This document shows positions 26,974 to 35,597 of a stretch of 64,000 nt of DNA, one piece after another. The translations under genes and the position numbers were made by a program. Within the stretch, counting starts at the first letter, position 1, and every line of letters begins with the position of its first letter. Source of the stretch: Methylocystis echinoides (GTDB taxonomy: Bacteria; Pseudomonadota; Alphaproteobacteria; Rhizobiales; Beijerinckiaceae); assembly GCF_027923385.1 (NCBI RefSeq), contig NZ_BSEC01000005.1:1-64000 (forward strand), written 5' to 3'. The notes beneath the pieces are model-generated. The model searched no databases and was not told where the DNA came from. It was given only the letters and a program-made list of their open reading frames with translations.

Positions 26974-28352
26974 GCGGCAAGTCTTTGCGTCTGCGTCTCT
27001 TGGTTGCGGCCGCGATATCTCTTATCCTTGCCGTACTTCTTGCTGGGGTAGCGCTAGTTGGCGTGTTTGAACGTTATGTGGTTCGCCGCATCGGAGCCGA
27101 ACTCGACACTTACGTTCGCCAGCTTGCGGCGAACGTTTCCCTATCGGCGGATGGTTCGCTTCAAATCAGCCGGCAGTTGGCGGACCCCCGCTTCGACATC
27201 CCACTGAGCGGTCTTTATTGGCAAGTGAGCGATGACGCCACGGGAGCTAAATCGCGTTCACGCTCATTGTGGGATCACGTAATAGAACTTCCCGAAGATC
27301 CACTGAAGCCTGGAGCGGTTCACCGACACGATTTGCCCGGACCGAACGGCGAAATGCTCTTCGTCAGCGAACGAGGCGTCATCTTTACCGTGGGCGAGGA
27401 AAGACGCCTTCTGAGGATCATAGCCGGCATAGATCGCAATGAGATTGTTGAGGCGCGAAGCGAATTCGCCGGCGACGTCGCCCAGTCTCTGGCAATCCTG
27501 GCCGCGGTTCTGCTGGCGGCTGCGTGGGGACAGATTGCGATCGGTCTGAAACCTTTGGAAGCCGTCCGCCGCAGCGTCAACGCCGTTCGCTCAGGGGAGC
27601 AAAAGACGATCCGCGTTGACGGCCCAGAAGAGATCATGCCCCTCGTCGCCGAGGTCAACTCGCTCCTTGAAGCAAAGGCGAAGACGATTGAAGCCGCCAA
27701 GGCGCGCGCGTCCAACTTGGCGCATGCGCTCAAGACGCCGCTAACGGTGCTGGCTACGGATGCCGAGCGGCTGGCGCGAAAAGGCGAGACGGAAATCGCG
27801 AGCGAACTTCATGACCTTGCCTTTGGCATGCGTCGCCATATTGACCGTGAGCTTTCCAGAGTGCGTTTGCAATCGGCTGCGGCAACGGCCAAACAGTCGA
27901 CCGGGGTGCGAGACATAATCGAGGGCGTCATCAGGACGCTGTCCCGCAGTCCCAAAGGGGCAACGGTATCTTGGAGAATCGAGATAACGAGCGATGCAAG
28001 AACCAGCGTCCCCGAAGAAGACGCGACCGAACTGTTCGGCGTGCTCTTGGACAACGCCGTCAAATGGTCACGGTCGGAAATCCGCGTCGCCAGAGAGGGC
28101 GGAAACGGCCTATGCATCATTATCGAAGATGACGGCCCAGGTGTTTCAGCGGACCAACTGGTCAGACTTGGTCAGCGAGGAATCCGGCTAGACGAAACCA
28201 CCGAAGGGTCGGGGCTAGGCCTCGCGATCGCTGCCGACATCCTCGAGGCCTACGGTGGCGAGATTAGGTTTAGAATGCGCCAGCCCCACGGGTTGCAAGT
28301 GGTCGTCACCTTGCCTGCCGTCCATGGCGGCAAATTGAGCGCGCCCAAGTAA
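26970..28352 (+). CDS. sensor histidine kinase
   Basis: A 460-residue kinase with two membrane spans (LRLLVAAAISLILAVLLAGV and SLAILAAVLLAAAWGQIAIG) around a periplasmic sensor of about 140 residues, then a linker, a dimerisation helix with the phospho-His in ASNLAHALKTPLTVLATDAE, and an ATPase domain with N box (ELFGVLLDNAVKWS), IIEDDGPGVS and GSGLGLAIAADILEAYGG. The family resembles PhoQ/CzcS-type kinases. The signal is unknown; the neighbours suggest metal ions in the periplasm. Confidence 0.93.
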   Translation: MSGKSLRLRLLVAAAISLILAVLLAGVALVGVFERYVVRRIGAELDTYVRQLAANVSLSADGSLQISRQLADPRFDIPLSGLYWQVSDDATGAKSRSRSLWDHVIELPEDPLKPGAVHRHDLPGPNGEMLFVSERGVIFTVGEERRLLRIIAGIDRNEIVEARSEFAGDVAQSLAILAAVLLAAAWGQIAIGLKPLEAVRRSVNAVRSGEQKTIRVDGPEEIMPLVAEVNSLLEAKAKTIEAAKARASNLAHALKTPLTVLATDAERLARKGETEIASELHDLAFGMRRHIDRELSRVRLQSAAATAKQSTGVRDIIEGVIRTLSRSPKGATVSWRIEITSDARTSVPEEDATELFGVLLDNAVKWSRSEIRVAREGGNGLCIIIEDDGPGVSADQLVRLGQRGIRLDETTEGSGLGLAIAADILEAYGGEIRFRMRQPHGLQVVVTLPAVHGGKLSAPK

Positions 28353-28380
28353 TGACAGCCAACAAATGCGGTTGCAGGGT

Positions 28381-28458
28381 TTTGACGCCGGTCTCGCCTC
28401 GACGCGGCTGGTGGTTTCTTTCATCGTTAGCTTCGGCGTGCTGATGCGCGGCGCTTAA
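28381..28458 (+). pseudogene. 24-codon remnant of an MFS transporter gene
   Basis: The frame encodes DAGLASTRLVVSFIVSFGVL and stops soon after. It matches a segment of the complete MFS gene at 34317-35597 (IASTTLVVSFIVSFGVVKAF) in protein and closely in DNA. It has no start and is a scar of a related gene, between the kinase and methyltransferase genes. Confidence 0.5.
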
Positions 28459-28477
28459 CCGGACGTGAGAAAGATCA

Positions 28478-29152
28478 ATGACAAACGGCCGTGATGACGA
28501 AACCTCCGAGCCCCAGGGGCGCGCCCTTCCCAGGGAGCGACTGAATTTTTACGAACGATGGATTCTCCCCACGCTGCTCGATTGGGTCATGCGGCAAACC
28601 CAACTTGAAAAATACCGCCGCGAGGCCGTTGCCCCAGCACGGGGCCGGGTGCTCGAAATCGGAATCGGCTCAGGCCTCAATTTTCCATTCTACGGCCAAC
28701 AGGTTGAGATGGTCATTGGGATCGACCCGTCGCGCCGTTTGCTCGCCATGGCGCGGCAACGTGCGGCGGATGCTGGAATCAAGGCTGAACTTATACAAGG
28801 GACTGCAACGGCGCTACCTCTCGCCGAACGCACGATTGATACGATCGTTGTGACGTGGGCGCTTTGCTCCATCCCAGAGCCTTTCCTCGCTCTCCGCGAG
28901 ATGCGGCGCGTGCTCAAACCAGACGGTAGGCTGTTTTTTATCGAACATGGGCTTTGCCCTGAGAGGCGCGTGGAACGCTGGCAGCATTGGCTGACCCCCG
29001 CATGGCGGCATGTTTCGGGCGGTTGTCACTTAAATCGAAGGATCGATGATCTCATCCGCGCAGCTGGCTTCGGACTAATAGAGCTTAGACACGAATATGC
29101 GGAGGGGCCTCGCATCTTCACATACATGTACGGAGGATGCGCGCGCCCGTGA
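28478..29152 (+). CDS. class I SAM-dependent methyltransferase
   Basis: A 224-residue cytosolic enzyme. Motif I is RVLEIGIGSGLNFPFYG, the acidic end of strand 2 is VIGIDPSRRLLAMA, motif II region is ALPLAERTIDTIVVTWALCS and motif III is VLKPDGRLFFIEHGL. The helical start (ERWILPTLLDWVMRQTQLEK) resembles the YcgJ/UbiE-like and phospholipid N-methyltransferase groups. Substrate unknown. In other genomes such genes lie near metal-resistance genes, but no specific link can be shown here. Confidence 0.85.
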   Translation: MTNGRDDETSEPQGRALPRERLNFYERWILPTLLDWVMRQTQLEKYRREAVAPARGRVLEIGIGSGLNFPFYGQQVEMVIGIDPSRRLLAMARQRAADAGIKAELIQGTATALPLAERTIDTIVVTWALCSIPEPFLALREMRRVLKPDGRLFFIEHGLCPERRVERWQHWLTPAWRHVSGGCHLNRRIDDLIRAAGFGLIELRHEYAEGPRIFTYMYGGCARP

Positions 29153-29229
29153 CGCGCAAGTTCTCCGACCTCAACATAATCTTGTCGGTGACGCACGCCG
29201 ACCATCTCGCCGTTAGAAAGCCCGACAGT

Positions 29230-29245
29230 GGCGACACATGTCGCC
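29230..29245 (+). terminator. short hairpin after the methyltransferase gene
   Basis: A 7-bp perfect stem GGCGACA / TGTCGCC with a 2-base centre, about 78 bases after the methyltransferase stop. No T-run; weak candidate terminator. Confidence 0.25.
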
Positions 29246-29489
29246 CTGACCGCGCCGACATGTGATTGTGCAACGTGGTGTCACCGGACTTCGCGTGACG
29301 TCATGAAAGCGGCCGCCTCCGCCAAGCCGCGCGATGAGAGTTTGCTCCTTAGAAATGTCGCCGGATCGCCTAAGGACCTCGTCCGCCAACTTTGCACCGA
29401 CGTGGTCGCCGCCACTCCTTACTGCGCAACGCCGATCGACAGAGACGTTCGGCGCTCAAAGTTATGGCGCAGTGAGACAATAGCCCCGA

Positions 29490-29825
29490 ATGTCACTTGG
29501 GAGAAGGAACGACGCGGATCTTGGCCATCATTCCTCCGTCTTCACCCTTACAGCGACTGCGTACGAAGAGCTGCAACGACTTGCAGGAATATTGAAAGAA
29601 TATCCAAGGACACACGTTGTGATAGGCGTGCACAACGATGTTGGCGGCGGCCCGACGCAAATCGCGCGGCTCTCTACTCAGCGTGCCAAGACTGTCCAGA
29701 GAGAGTTGATGCGGCTCGGCATGGGACATTCATACCTTACAGTGACGGGTGCGGGGAGAGCCTCCCCGCCTGCATCGACCGCCGCACGGCCGGGCTGTGT
29801 CTGGATCGATGTCGGAAAGAAATGA
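29490..29825 (+). CDS. OmpA-like domain protein, probably truncated
   Basis: A 111-residue frame whose centre is an OmpA-type peptidoglycan-binding fold: FTLTATAYEELQRLAGILKE, RTHVVIGVHNDVGGGP, IARLSTQRAKTVQRELMRLG, then YLTVTGAGRASPPAS. The usual first strand with its conserved beginning and any signal peptide are missing, and the C-terminus lacks the NRRVEI-type ending, so it may be a degraded gene. The 29153-29489 stretch upstream holds no better start in this frame. Confidence 0.5.
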   Translation: MSLGRRNDADLGHHSSVFTLTATAYEELQRLAGILKEYPRTHVVIGVHNDVGGGPTQIARLSTQRAKTVQRELMRLGMGHSYLTVTGAGRASPPASTAARPGCVWIDVGKK

Positions 29826-29871
29826 TCGTAACTTAAACGTTGCGTTCGATGCCCTATGTGAGGACTACAAA

Positions 29872-30141
29872 ATGCCGGATAAGAACAAAGTCGGTTTAGT
29901 CGGAGCAACGCTGCTCGGGGGATGGCGTCTCATGTGGTCGATCCTCGTAGCAACCGGAGTCGGACAGGCGCTCTATGACTTCATCCTGTGGGCGCACATG
30001 ATCCAACTCAAAATCGTGATTGGGCCGTTTAATCTAGCCGCGGCCGCGACGCTCATCGTAGTGACAGCCGCATTCGGCTATGTGATCGGCTACACCGGCG
30101 CTTGGATGTGGAATCGAGTGTTCCCTGAAAGTCGCGCATAG
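29872..30141 (+). CDS. small two-span membrane protein
   Basis: An 89-residue protein from the ATG at 29872, chosen because GAGGA lies 8 bases upstream; an in-frame ATG at 29809 overlaps the OmpA-like frame and lacks a ribosome site. Two or three hydrophobic segments are seen (GLVGATLLGGWRLMWSILVA, IGPFNLAAAATLIVVTAAFG, VIGYTGAWMWNRVF). No family was recognised; the size and plan recall small holin-like or DUF5676-type proteins. Function unknown. Confidence 0.55.
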   Translation: MPDKNKVGLVGATLLGGWRLMWSILVATGVGQALYDFILWAHMIQLKIVIGPFNLAAAATLIVVTAAFGYVIGYTGAWMWNRVFPESRA

Positions 30142-30254
30142 TCCGATTTCTATCTGGCCAGGGAGAATACATGACAATGAAGGATGCGGCGGCCTGAGCT
30201 GACAGACCGCCGCTTTCGTTGCGTGTCGCGACGACGCAATCGGCTGCTTGGCGC

Positions 30255-30563
30255 TTAATAATAGGCGATACAGACCCGACGGCCGTAGTCGTCCCAGCCC
30301 CATTGTGCACAGGCAGGGGGCGGAGGAGGAGGCGGCGGGTAGGAAGGGGCTGTAGCTGCACCGATTGCCGCACCTGACGCGGCTCCGATAGCCGCCCCCG
30401 CGAGCGTGCCAGTGGTCGATCCGTGGGACACGGCTGCGCCGATCCCAGCACCGCCAAGGCCGCCAATCACTCCACCGCCCACCGCACGTTCGCCAGGTGA
30501 GTAACAGCCTGAAAGGAAAGCGGCGCCAATCCCGACCCCCGCAAAAAAGATGGTCTTTTTCAT
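30255..30563 (-). CDS. glycine-zipper lipoprotein
   Basis: A 102-residue protein from the ATG at 30563. A lipoprotein signal (KKTIFFAGVGIGAAFLSGC, lipobox LSGC) precedes a glycine-zipper region (GGGVIGGLGGAGIGAAVSHG, GAAIGAASGAAIGAA), a run of prolines (PPPPPPPP) and a C-terminal WGWDDYGRRVCIAYY. Glycine-zipper proteins sit in the outer membrane and often respond to envelope stress. Function not known. It is convergent with the small membrane protein gene. Confidence 0.75.
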   Translation of the reverse strand: MKKTIFFAGVGIGAAFLSGCYSPGERAVGGGVIGGLGGAGIGAAVSHGSTTGTLAGAAIGAASGAAIGAATAPSYPPPPPPPPACAQWGWDDYGRRVCIAYY

Positions 30564-30637
30564 TGTATGTCCCCGTAACTCCTGCATTGCGAGAGCAGAA
30601 GCTGATTCCAGTGGATGCGCATCTCCCTAAACAGGGG

Positions 30638-31768
30638 ATTATTAATCCGTTCATAAGTAATTCGACATTTTCCTTGCCTGATCGACCGGCGTGTGATTCG
30701 TGTTGTTGATGAAAAAGAATGACGCTCGCAAACTGGATCACAGGACCCTCGAGGAAATGCGCATACGCGTTGTCAAACGTGTGCAGGATGGCGAGAGCCC
30801 CGAGATTATCGCGAAAATTCTAGGCCTTGATCGTTCCACCGTTTACGGCTGGCTTGCGAGGTATCGCCGTGGCGGCTGGGATGGGCTGAAGGCGAAGCCT
30901 CTCGCCGGGCGTCCGCCAAAACTTTCGGGCAAGATGATGCAGTGGGTTTACGAATCGGTGACGCGCAAGAATCCCCTCCAGCTCAATTTCGTCTTCGCGT
31001 TATGGACGCGTGACATGGTCGCGAAGCTGATCAAGGACAAGTTCGGCATGAAGCTCAGCGTGGCGTCGGTCGGTCGGCTTCTCGCTCAACTCGGGATCAC
31101 CTGTCAGAAGCCCCTGCATCGTGCGCAGGAGCGTGATGAAGCTCTGGTTCAGCAGTGGCTCAAGAAGGACTATCCGCAAATCAGGGCGACGGCGCGGAAA
31201 GCCGGCGCTGACATTTATTTCGGCGATGCGGCACACATTCGTTCTGATCATCATGCTGGCCGCACATGGGGAACGAAAGGCGAGACGCCGATTGTGGAAA
31301 CGACAGGCGCGCGTCATGCAATGAGCCTTATTTCCGCGATCACCTCGCGCGGGCATATGCGATTCATGATCGTCGAGAAGGGCGGCGTCAACGCCGATGT
31401 GTTTATCGAGTTTTTGAAGCGACTGATTGCCGGCGCAAAGCGCGTAATTTTTCTCATCGTGGATCGCGGACCGGCGCACGTGGCCAAGAAAACCAAGGCC
31501 TTCGTCGAGAGCCTGAACGGGTCGTTGCGGCTATTTTATTTGCCTCCCTATTCGCCAGATCGCAATCCCGACGAACTGGTCTGGAAACATCTGAAGGCCG
31601 ACACGGTAGGCCGCATGGCGGTGACGAACAGGGACGACTTCAAGAGCAAGGTCCGATCGTCAATGCGCCAGCTGCAAAACAACCCTGCGAAAATCCGCGC
31701 TTTCTATCAAAAACCATCTTTGCAATATGCCGCGTGAACGTCGAACTACTTATGAACTGATTAATAAT
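30638..31768 (+). mobile_element. complete IS630-family insertion sequence
   Basis: Near-perfect terminal inverted repeats bound the element: left end ATTATTAATCCGTTCATAAG (30638 onward) and, read on the minus strand, right end ATTATTAATCAGTTCATAAG (31768 leftward), with similarity continuing through TTCGAC on both sides, 3 mismatches in about 29 positions. The single transposase gene lies between them. IS630 elements insert at TA; flanking duplications were not clear. The right end abuts the promoter of a small secreted-protein gene. Confidence 0.8.
30709..31737 (+). CDS. IS630-family DDE transposase
   Basis: A 342-residue transposase, full length, from the ATG at 30709 (GTG at 30700 is possible). 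Helix-turn-helix segments ([40 protein letters not shown]) are followed by a catalytic core with acidic residues in [36 protein letters not shown] and [20 protein letters not shown] (Asp, Asp and the Asp/Glu of the third motif). The frame is intact, so the element may be active. Confidence 0.92.
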   Translation: MKKNDARKLDHRTLEEMRIRVVKRVQDGESPEIIAKILGLDRSTVYGWLARYRRGGWDGLKAKPLAGRPPKLSGKMMQWVYESVTRKNPLQLNFVFALWTRDMVAKLIKDKFGMKLSVASVGRLLAQLGITCQKPLHRAQERDEALVQQWLKKDYPQIRATARKAGADIYFGDAAHIRSDHHAGRTWGTKGETPIVETTGARHAMSLISAITSRGHMRFMIVEKGGVNADVFIEFLKRLIAGAKRVIFLIVDRGPAHVAKKTKAFVESLNGSLRLFYLPPYSPDRNPDELVWKHLKADTVGRMAVTNRDDFKSKVRSSMRQLQNNPAKIRAFYQKPSLQYAA

Positions 31769-31914
31769 GGCGGTAGCCCTTAGGGTGGATTAAACTGGAA
31801 CATGCCAGTTATCCCTGATTGCGCCTTCGTCCGACGCACTCATTCAGCACCTGTTCAGGGGCGCGAAAGCACGCTCCACATGCATTGTTCATCGAACCAT
31901 CGCGGAGAGGTCCG

Positions 31915-32262
31915 ATGAAAACACCTCTGAAGTTTGGCTACGTATTCGCGGTTGCGATTGCCAGCTACATCGTGACGTCTCAAACATCACGCGCGCTGCC
32001 GGTTGATATTACGACAACCGCTCCGGCGCACATCGAGCGCGCAGACTGGGCGTGTGGGCCAGGCTGGCACGTGGACGCATGGGGACGGTGCGACCGCAAC
32101 CACTGGGGCAGTTATGGATACGGATATAGCGGCTGGAATGGCGGTTGGAATGATTCTGGCTGGCAGCGCCCCGGATATGGCGGGTATCCAGGGTGGCAAA
32201 GTGGCGGCTACTACGCTCGTCCCGTGCGGCACCGTCGCTGGGACGATGATGATGACGATTGA
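31915..32262 (+). CDS. small secreted GCG_CRPN-like protein
   Basis: A 115-residue protein from the ATG at 31915 (GGAGAGG upstream). A signal peptide (FGYVFAVAIASYIVTSQTSR) is followed by WACGPGWHVDAWGRCDRNHW, like the CGPGWHR-GPWGRC prefix domain of GCG_CRPN proteins, then a Gly/Trp/Tyr-rich low-complexity stretch and an acidic tail of seven Asp. Function unknown; such proteins are common in methanotroph and rhizobial genomes. The IS630 right end is about 150 bases upstream and may have replaced the native promoter. Confidence 0.6.
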   Translation: MKTPLKFGYVFAVAIASYIVTSQTSRALPVDITTTAPAHIERADWACGPGWHVDAWGRCDRNHWGSYGYGYSGWNGGWNDSGWQRPGYGGYPGWQSGGYYARPVRHRRWDDDDDD

Positions 32263-32422
32263 GCCCCGAAAAAATTCAACTGGGAAAAATAGCTCATAGT
32301 GCGCAATCAGGATTCGATTGGAAGGGCCAAAAAAAACGCTTCCTCGATGTGAATAGGCCCCGAAGGATGACCCCAGGAAAATCACTCTAACATTCTGATA
32401 TTGCGTTTGGATCTGACATAAT

Positions 32423-32450
32423 AGAGGGGGTGCCGGTCGGGACCCCCTCT
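32423..32450 (+). terminator. 9-bp GC-rich hairpin
   Basis: Perfect inverted repeat AGAGGGGGT (32423-32431) and ACCCCCTCT (32442-32450) with a 10-base loop. It lies between the convergent GCG-type gene and the IS110 fragment; it has no T-run on either strand, so it may be a bidirectional terminator or part of the mobile element. Confidence 0.4.
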
Positions 32451-32463
32451 AGAAGAACACAAA

Positions 32464-32988
32464 TCACTTATGAATCCATATGTTTAGAGGCAATACCTGC
32501 GGGGTCCCATTTCGGTGCTTTTTCGCACCCTTGTACGGCGGGATTAGGTTGGCATGTAGAATCGATTGGAGTCGGTTTTTGAGCCGGGTCAGCTGGGAGG
32601 CTAGTTGCGTTCGTTCGGCCACCACGCGACGACGCGTCTCGGTTTCTTCATCCGGCATCCACACTTGGGGTAGAAATCCGCTTGCATGGAGCTTCGCCAG
32701 GACCGCCGCATCGATCTTATCGGTCTTCACCTTTGCCCAGGCGATCGCCCGAACTATAATCGGATTGGCGATGACGCTACGGCTCACGAAAGGCGAGAGC
32801 AAGCGAACGATCGATGTCGTGTTGCCGGTCGCCTCGATGACGATTTCGTCATCGGATTTGAGCTTCCTGGCGAATTGCAACAGGCACCCGCGTTCGAGAC
32901 CAATCTTCCCGGCGTCTCGGAGCTTGCCATTCTCGAGAATAGCCACTTGAGCAAATGATCGATGCACATCAAGAGCAATGATTCTCAT
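32464..32988 (-). pseudogene. truncated IS110-family (DEDD) transposase
   Basis: From the ATG at 32988 about 150 residues match the N-terminal DEDD domain: IIALDVHRSFAQVAILENG, EIVIEATGNTTSIVRLL and AWAKVKTDKIDAAVLAKLHA, with the RuvC-like acidic residues in DVH, EATG and DKIDA. After SILHANLIPPYKG the sequence changes and ends at 32464, so the C-terminal serine-containing half is missing. It cannot transpose by itself. Its start faces an IS6 fragment. Confidence 0.8.
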
Positions 32989-33029
32989 CCCCGGCTCCTT
33001 GCATGTTCAACAACCATGGGAGCCGGCGG

Positions 33030-33204
33030 GCTTACACTTCGTTTGAGGCCCATGCTCGGGTTCAAGCGATTTCGGCGTGCGTCGATTACGATCGCCGGCA
33101 TCGAGCTCGTGCATCGGATCAGGAAAGGCCAGTTCGAATTGGGTAAGCTTCGAGTGAAAGACGAAACCGCACCAGAGATTTGGACCGCGGTGCTTGCCGC
33201 CTGA
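33030..33204 (+). pseudogene. IS6-family transposase C-terminal fragment
   Basis: The last about 50 codons of an IS6/IS26-type transposase: RPMLGFKRFRRASITIAGIE, then LVHRIRKGQFELGKL and a stop at 33204. These match the GFKSF...GIEL.H.I.KGQ ending of the family. The catalytic DDE part is absent. Confidence 0.7.
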
Positions 33205-33355
33205 TTGCCATTGAATGACCTACCTCGAAGTTTGCGACACGCCACTATCTCGCGCAAGAAACTTCTCGATTGCCAGCAATTCCGCTCGGCGGATTAATCC
33301 GGCTCTGGGCGGTGCAGGCGTCGTTTCGTCGCGTCAATGTCTTCCTGACGCCGCC

Positions 33356-33517
33356 TCATTTCCTCGCCTCTGAGGCGATTAATTTCGTCAATTGCCGCTG
33401 CTGTGGTTCCTGTTCCTTTCTGCGTTCGATATTAGGGCGCATGCCTTCGGTGGCGCTGTCCGCCCACGCGCCTGACGCGGCGACCAAAGCAATCGCAATA
33501 ACGACAGACTTAAGCAT
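33356..33517 (-). CDS. small secreted protein, unknown
   Basis: A 53-residue frame from the ATG at 33517. A plausible signal peptide (LKSVVIAIALVAASGAWADS) is followed by a short charged tail (RRKEQEPQQRQLTKLIASEA). No family was recognised. The signal sequence is convincing but the short tail leaves some doubt that it is a real gene. Confidence 0.4.
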   Translation of the reverse strand: MLKSVVIAIALVAASGAWADSATEGMRPNIERRKEQEPQQRQLTKLIASEARK

Positions 33518-33785
33518 GGCATTTTCCAGCATCATGTTCAGCAACATATTCTGGAATTCCTGAGCACGCGCCTGCGGATGCGTCTTTTTCCATGCTTCCG
33601 AGAAAACTATTTTTTATATTCGGGAAAAATCATGAGGAGCCGCGTCCAGGACATGGCGTTGCACCAACTATCGGCCGACCCAAAAACGAGTTGAGAAAAA
33701 AATTGGCGCCTCGGCGTTCGCATCGGCCGCGTTGCACTAATTATCCATGCTCATCATCGGCGTCGCGCCGGTAGAGAGGTGCCAC

Positions 33786-34010
33786 ATGCATACGCTCACG
33801 CTTCTAACAGCAGCAGCGTTTCTTACAGCTACGCCGTTGGCTCTTGCCCATGATGCTGCGGGCCATCCCTTCCATGGGACCACCCGGGCGGATTATGGCG
33901 GCCAATTTCGGTATCAGCACCGCGACTGGAGCACTCCCACTAAGCACAAGCCCGGCATCTGCTGGGAGTGGGACATCCTCGAAGGCTGGCAGTGGACCTG
34001 TAATGAATGA
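33786..34010 (+). CDS. small secreted protein, unknown
   Basis: A 74-residue protein from the ATG at 33786, with AGAGAGG-type ribosome site about 12 bases upstream. A signal peptide (HTLTLLTAAAFLTATPLALA) precedes a mature part of about 52 residues with several His and two Cys (HDAAGHPFHGTTRADYGGQF, GICWEWDILEGWQWTCNE). The two cysteines could form a disulfide. No family was recognised. Confidence 0.55.
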   Translation: MHTLTLLTAAAFLTATPLALAHDAAGHPFHGTTRADYGGQFRYQHRDWSTPTKHKPGICWEWDILEGWQWTCNE

Positions 34011-34054
34011 GGAACCTCTGCCGAAAAACCGCACTGGCCCAACCGCAGTGCTGC

Positions 34055-34320
34055 GGGGCCACCCGTTCGACCGCGCGTGTCGGCGACACGACATTGAGCA
34101 TCGCCTCACAAAACCAAATCACCCATGGACCAATGGCCAGGTCGAGCGCATGAACCGCACGATCAAGGATGCGACCGTCAAGAGATATCACTATGACGAT
34201 CACAATCAGTTGCGACGCCATCTCGCCGACTTCATCGACGCCTACAATTTCGGCCGGCGGCTCAAGACCTTCATAGGACGCGATCAAACTCCGCCGCGCG
34301 CTGGGAAGCTTTCTCTCTAG
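34055..34320 (+). pseudogene. IS481-family transposase C-terminal fragment
   Basis: The frame carries HPFDRACRRHDIEHRLTKPN and HPWTNGQVERMNRTIKDATV, the last catalytic Glu region of IS481/IS3-type integrase cores, then HLADFIDAYNFGRRLKTF. The N-terminal half is missing, and the final residues differ from the usual GLTPYE ending. It abuts the MFS gene. Confidence 0.7.
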
Positions 34321-35597
34321 CGTCGCCGGGCATGGGTGCGCCTCGCTTCGGGTGAATCGCGCATCAGCAGGGCGACGATCAGGCCGGAGACAAAGGTGAG
34401 CGTTGCGACCGTGCCGATCGCCCACGCCATTCCGAACAAGTCGGCAATGACGCCAGCCGAGAGCGCGCCGATCGCGTAGCCGAGATCGCGCCAAAACCGG
34501 TAGACGCTGAGCGAGCGCGCCCGCCAGCTCGCATGCGACGCATCCGAGACGGCGGCAATCAAGCTGGGATAGACCATGGCGGTCCCCAAGCCCAGAAGCA
34601 GGCTGGCGATCAGCCAGGAATGGAACTCGCGGGTCAAAGCCACGAGGAACAGCGCGGCCGCCTGGACCCACATGCCCGCGACGATCAGGCCTTTACGCCC
34701 CCAGCGATCGCTCAAGGGGCCGGTCGCGATTTGCAGAATGCCCCAGCTCGCCGGATAGACGGCTTTGAGAATGCCAATGCGTTCGATGCCGAGTCCAAAA
34801 GCGGCGAAGAACAGCGGAAAAATGCCCCAGCTCATACCGTCATTCAAATTGTTAACCAGCCCCGCCTGCGACGCCGCGAAGAGATTGCGATCGCGGAAGG
34901 AGGTGAGCGCAAACACCTCCCAAAAGCTCATGGCGGCGGCTTCCTGGGGCGTGTCGCCGATTTCCGCGCGAACATGGGCGCGCGTGTCACGAACAAGAAG
35001 AATGGAGAGCATCGTGCCTACTATCGCGTAGCCGAACCCCAAATAAATTGGGATCGGCCGCAGCCCATATTCGGAGGCGAGATAGCCCGTGAGAAAGGCC
35101 GTGACGCCGACCGCGAGATAACCGGCAAACTCATTGAGGCCAACGGCCAGGCCGCGCGACTTCGGCCCGACAAGATCGACTTTCATGATGACAGTCGTCG
35201 ACCAGGCGAGGCCCTGATTGACCCCGAGCAACGCATTGGCAGCGACGATCCATCCCCAGCTCGGAGCCCAGATGATCATGAAGGGAACCGGCAGGCCGAC
35301 CAGCCAGCCCAGCACCAGCACGCTTTTGCGGCCCCAAACGTCGGCGAGATGCCCCGAGACCAGATTGGCGAAGGCCTTCACGACGCCGAAGCTGACAATG
35401 AATGAAACCACCAGCGTGGTTGAGGCGATGCCGAATTCCTCCGAACCGATCAACGGCACGACCGTGCGCTCGATGCCGACCATGCCGCCGACAAAAGCGT
35501 TGATCACAACAAGCAGCGCGAACTGCCGCCAATTGGCCAACCCGAGGGTGACGCCGGAAGTGGAAGGATTGCGCGCGCTCGTGTCGCTCACGCTCAT
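34317..35597 (-). CDS. MFS transporter of a sulfur-type cluster
   Basis: A 426-residue carrier with 12 predicted spans, for example FALLVVINAFVGGMVGIERT and SWLIASLLLGLGTAMVYPSL, and the MFS loop motif in LVSGHLADVWGRKSVLVLGW (repeated in GPLSDRWGRKGLIVAGM). Its ATG overlaps the stop of the MBL-fold gene (35594-35597), so it is co-expressed with it and with the divergent ArsR-rhodanese gene. A sulfur-containing anion or thiol compound is a fair guess for substrate, by context only. Confidence 0.9.
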   Translation of the reverse strand: MSVSDTSARNPSTSGVTLGLANWRQFALLVVINAFVGGMVGIERTVVPLIGSEEFGIASTTLVVSFIVSFGVVKAFANLVSGHLADVWGRKSVLVLGWLVGLPVPFMIIWAPSWGWIVAANALLGVNQGLAWSTTVIMKVDLVGPKSRGLAVGLNEFAGYLAVGVTAFLTGYLASEYGLRPIPIYLGFGYAIVGTMLSILLVRDTRAHVRAEIGDTPQEAAAMSFWEVFALTSFRDRNLFAASQAGLVNNLNDGMSWGIFPLFFAAFGLGIERIGILKAVYPASWGILQIATGPLSDRWGRKGLIVAGMWVQAAALFLVALTREFHSWLIASLLLGLGTAMVYPSLIAAVSDASHASWRARSLSVYRFWRDLGYAIGALSAGVIADLFGMAWAIGTVATLTFVSGLIVALLMRDSPEARRTHARRR

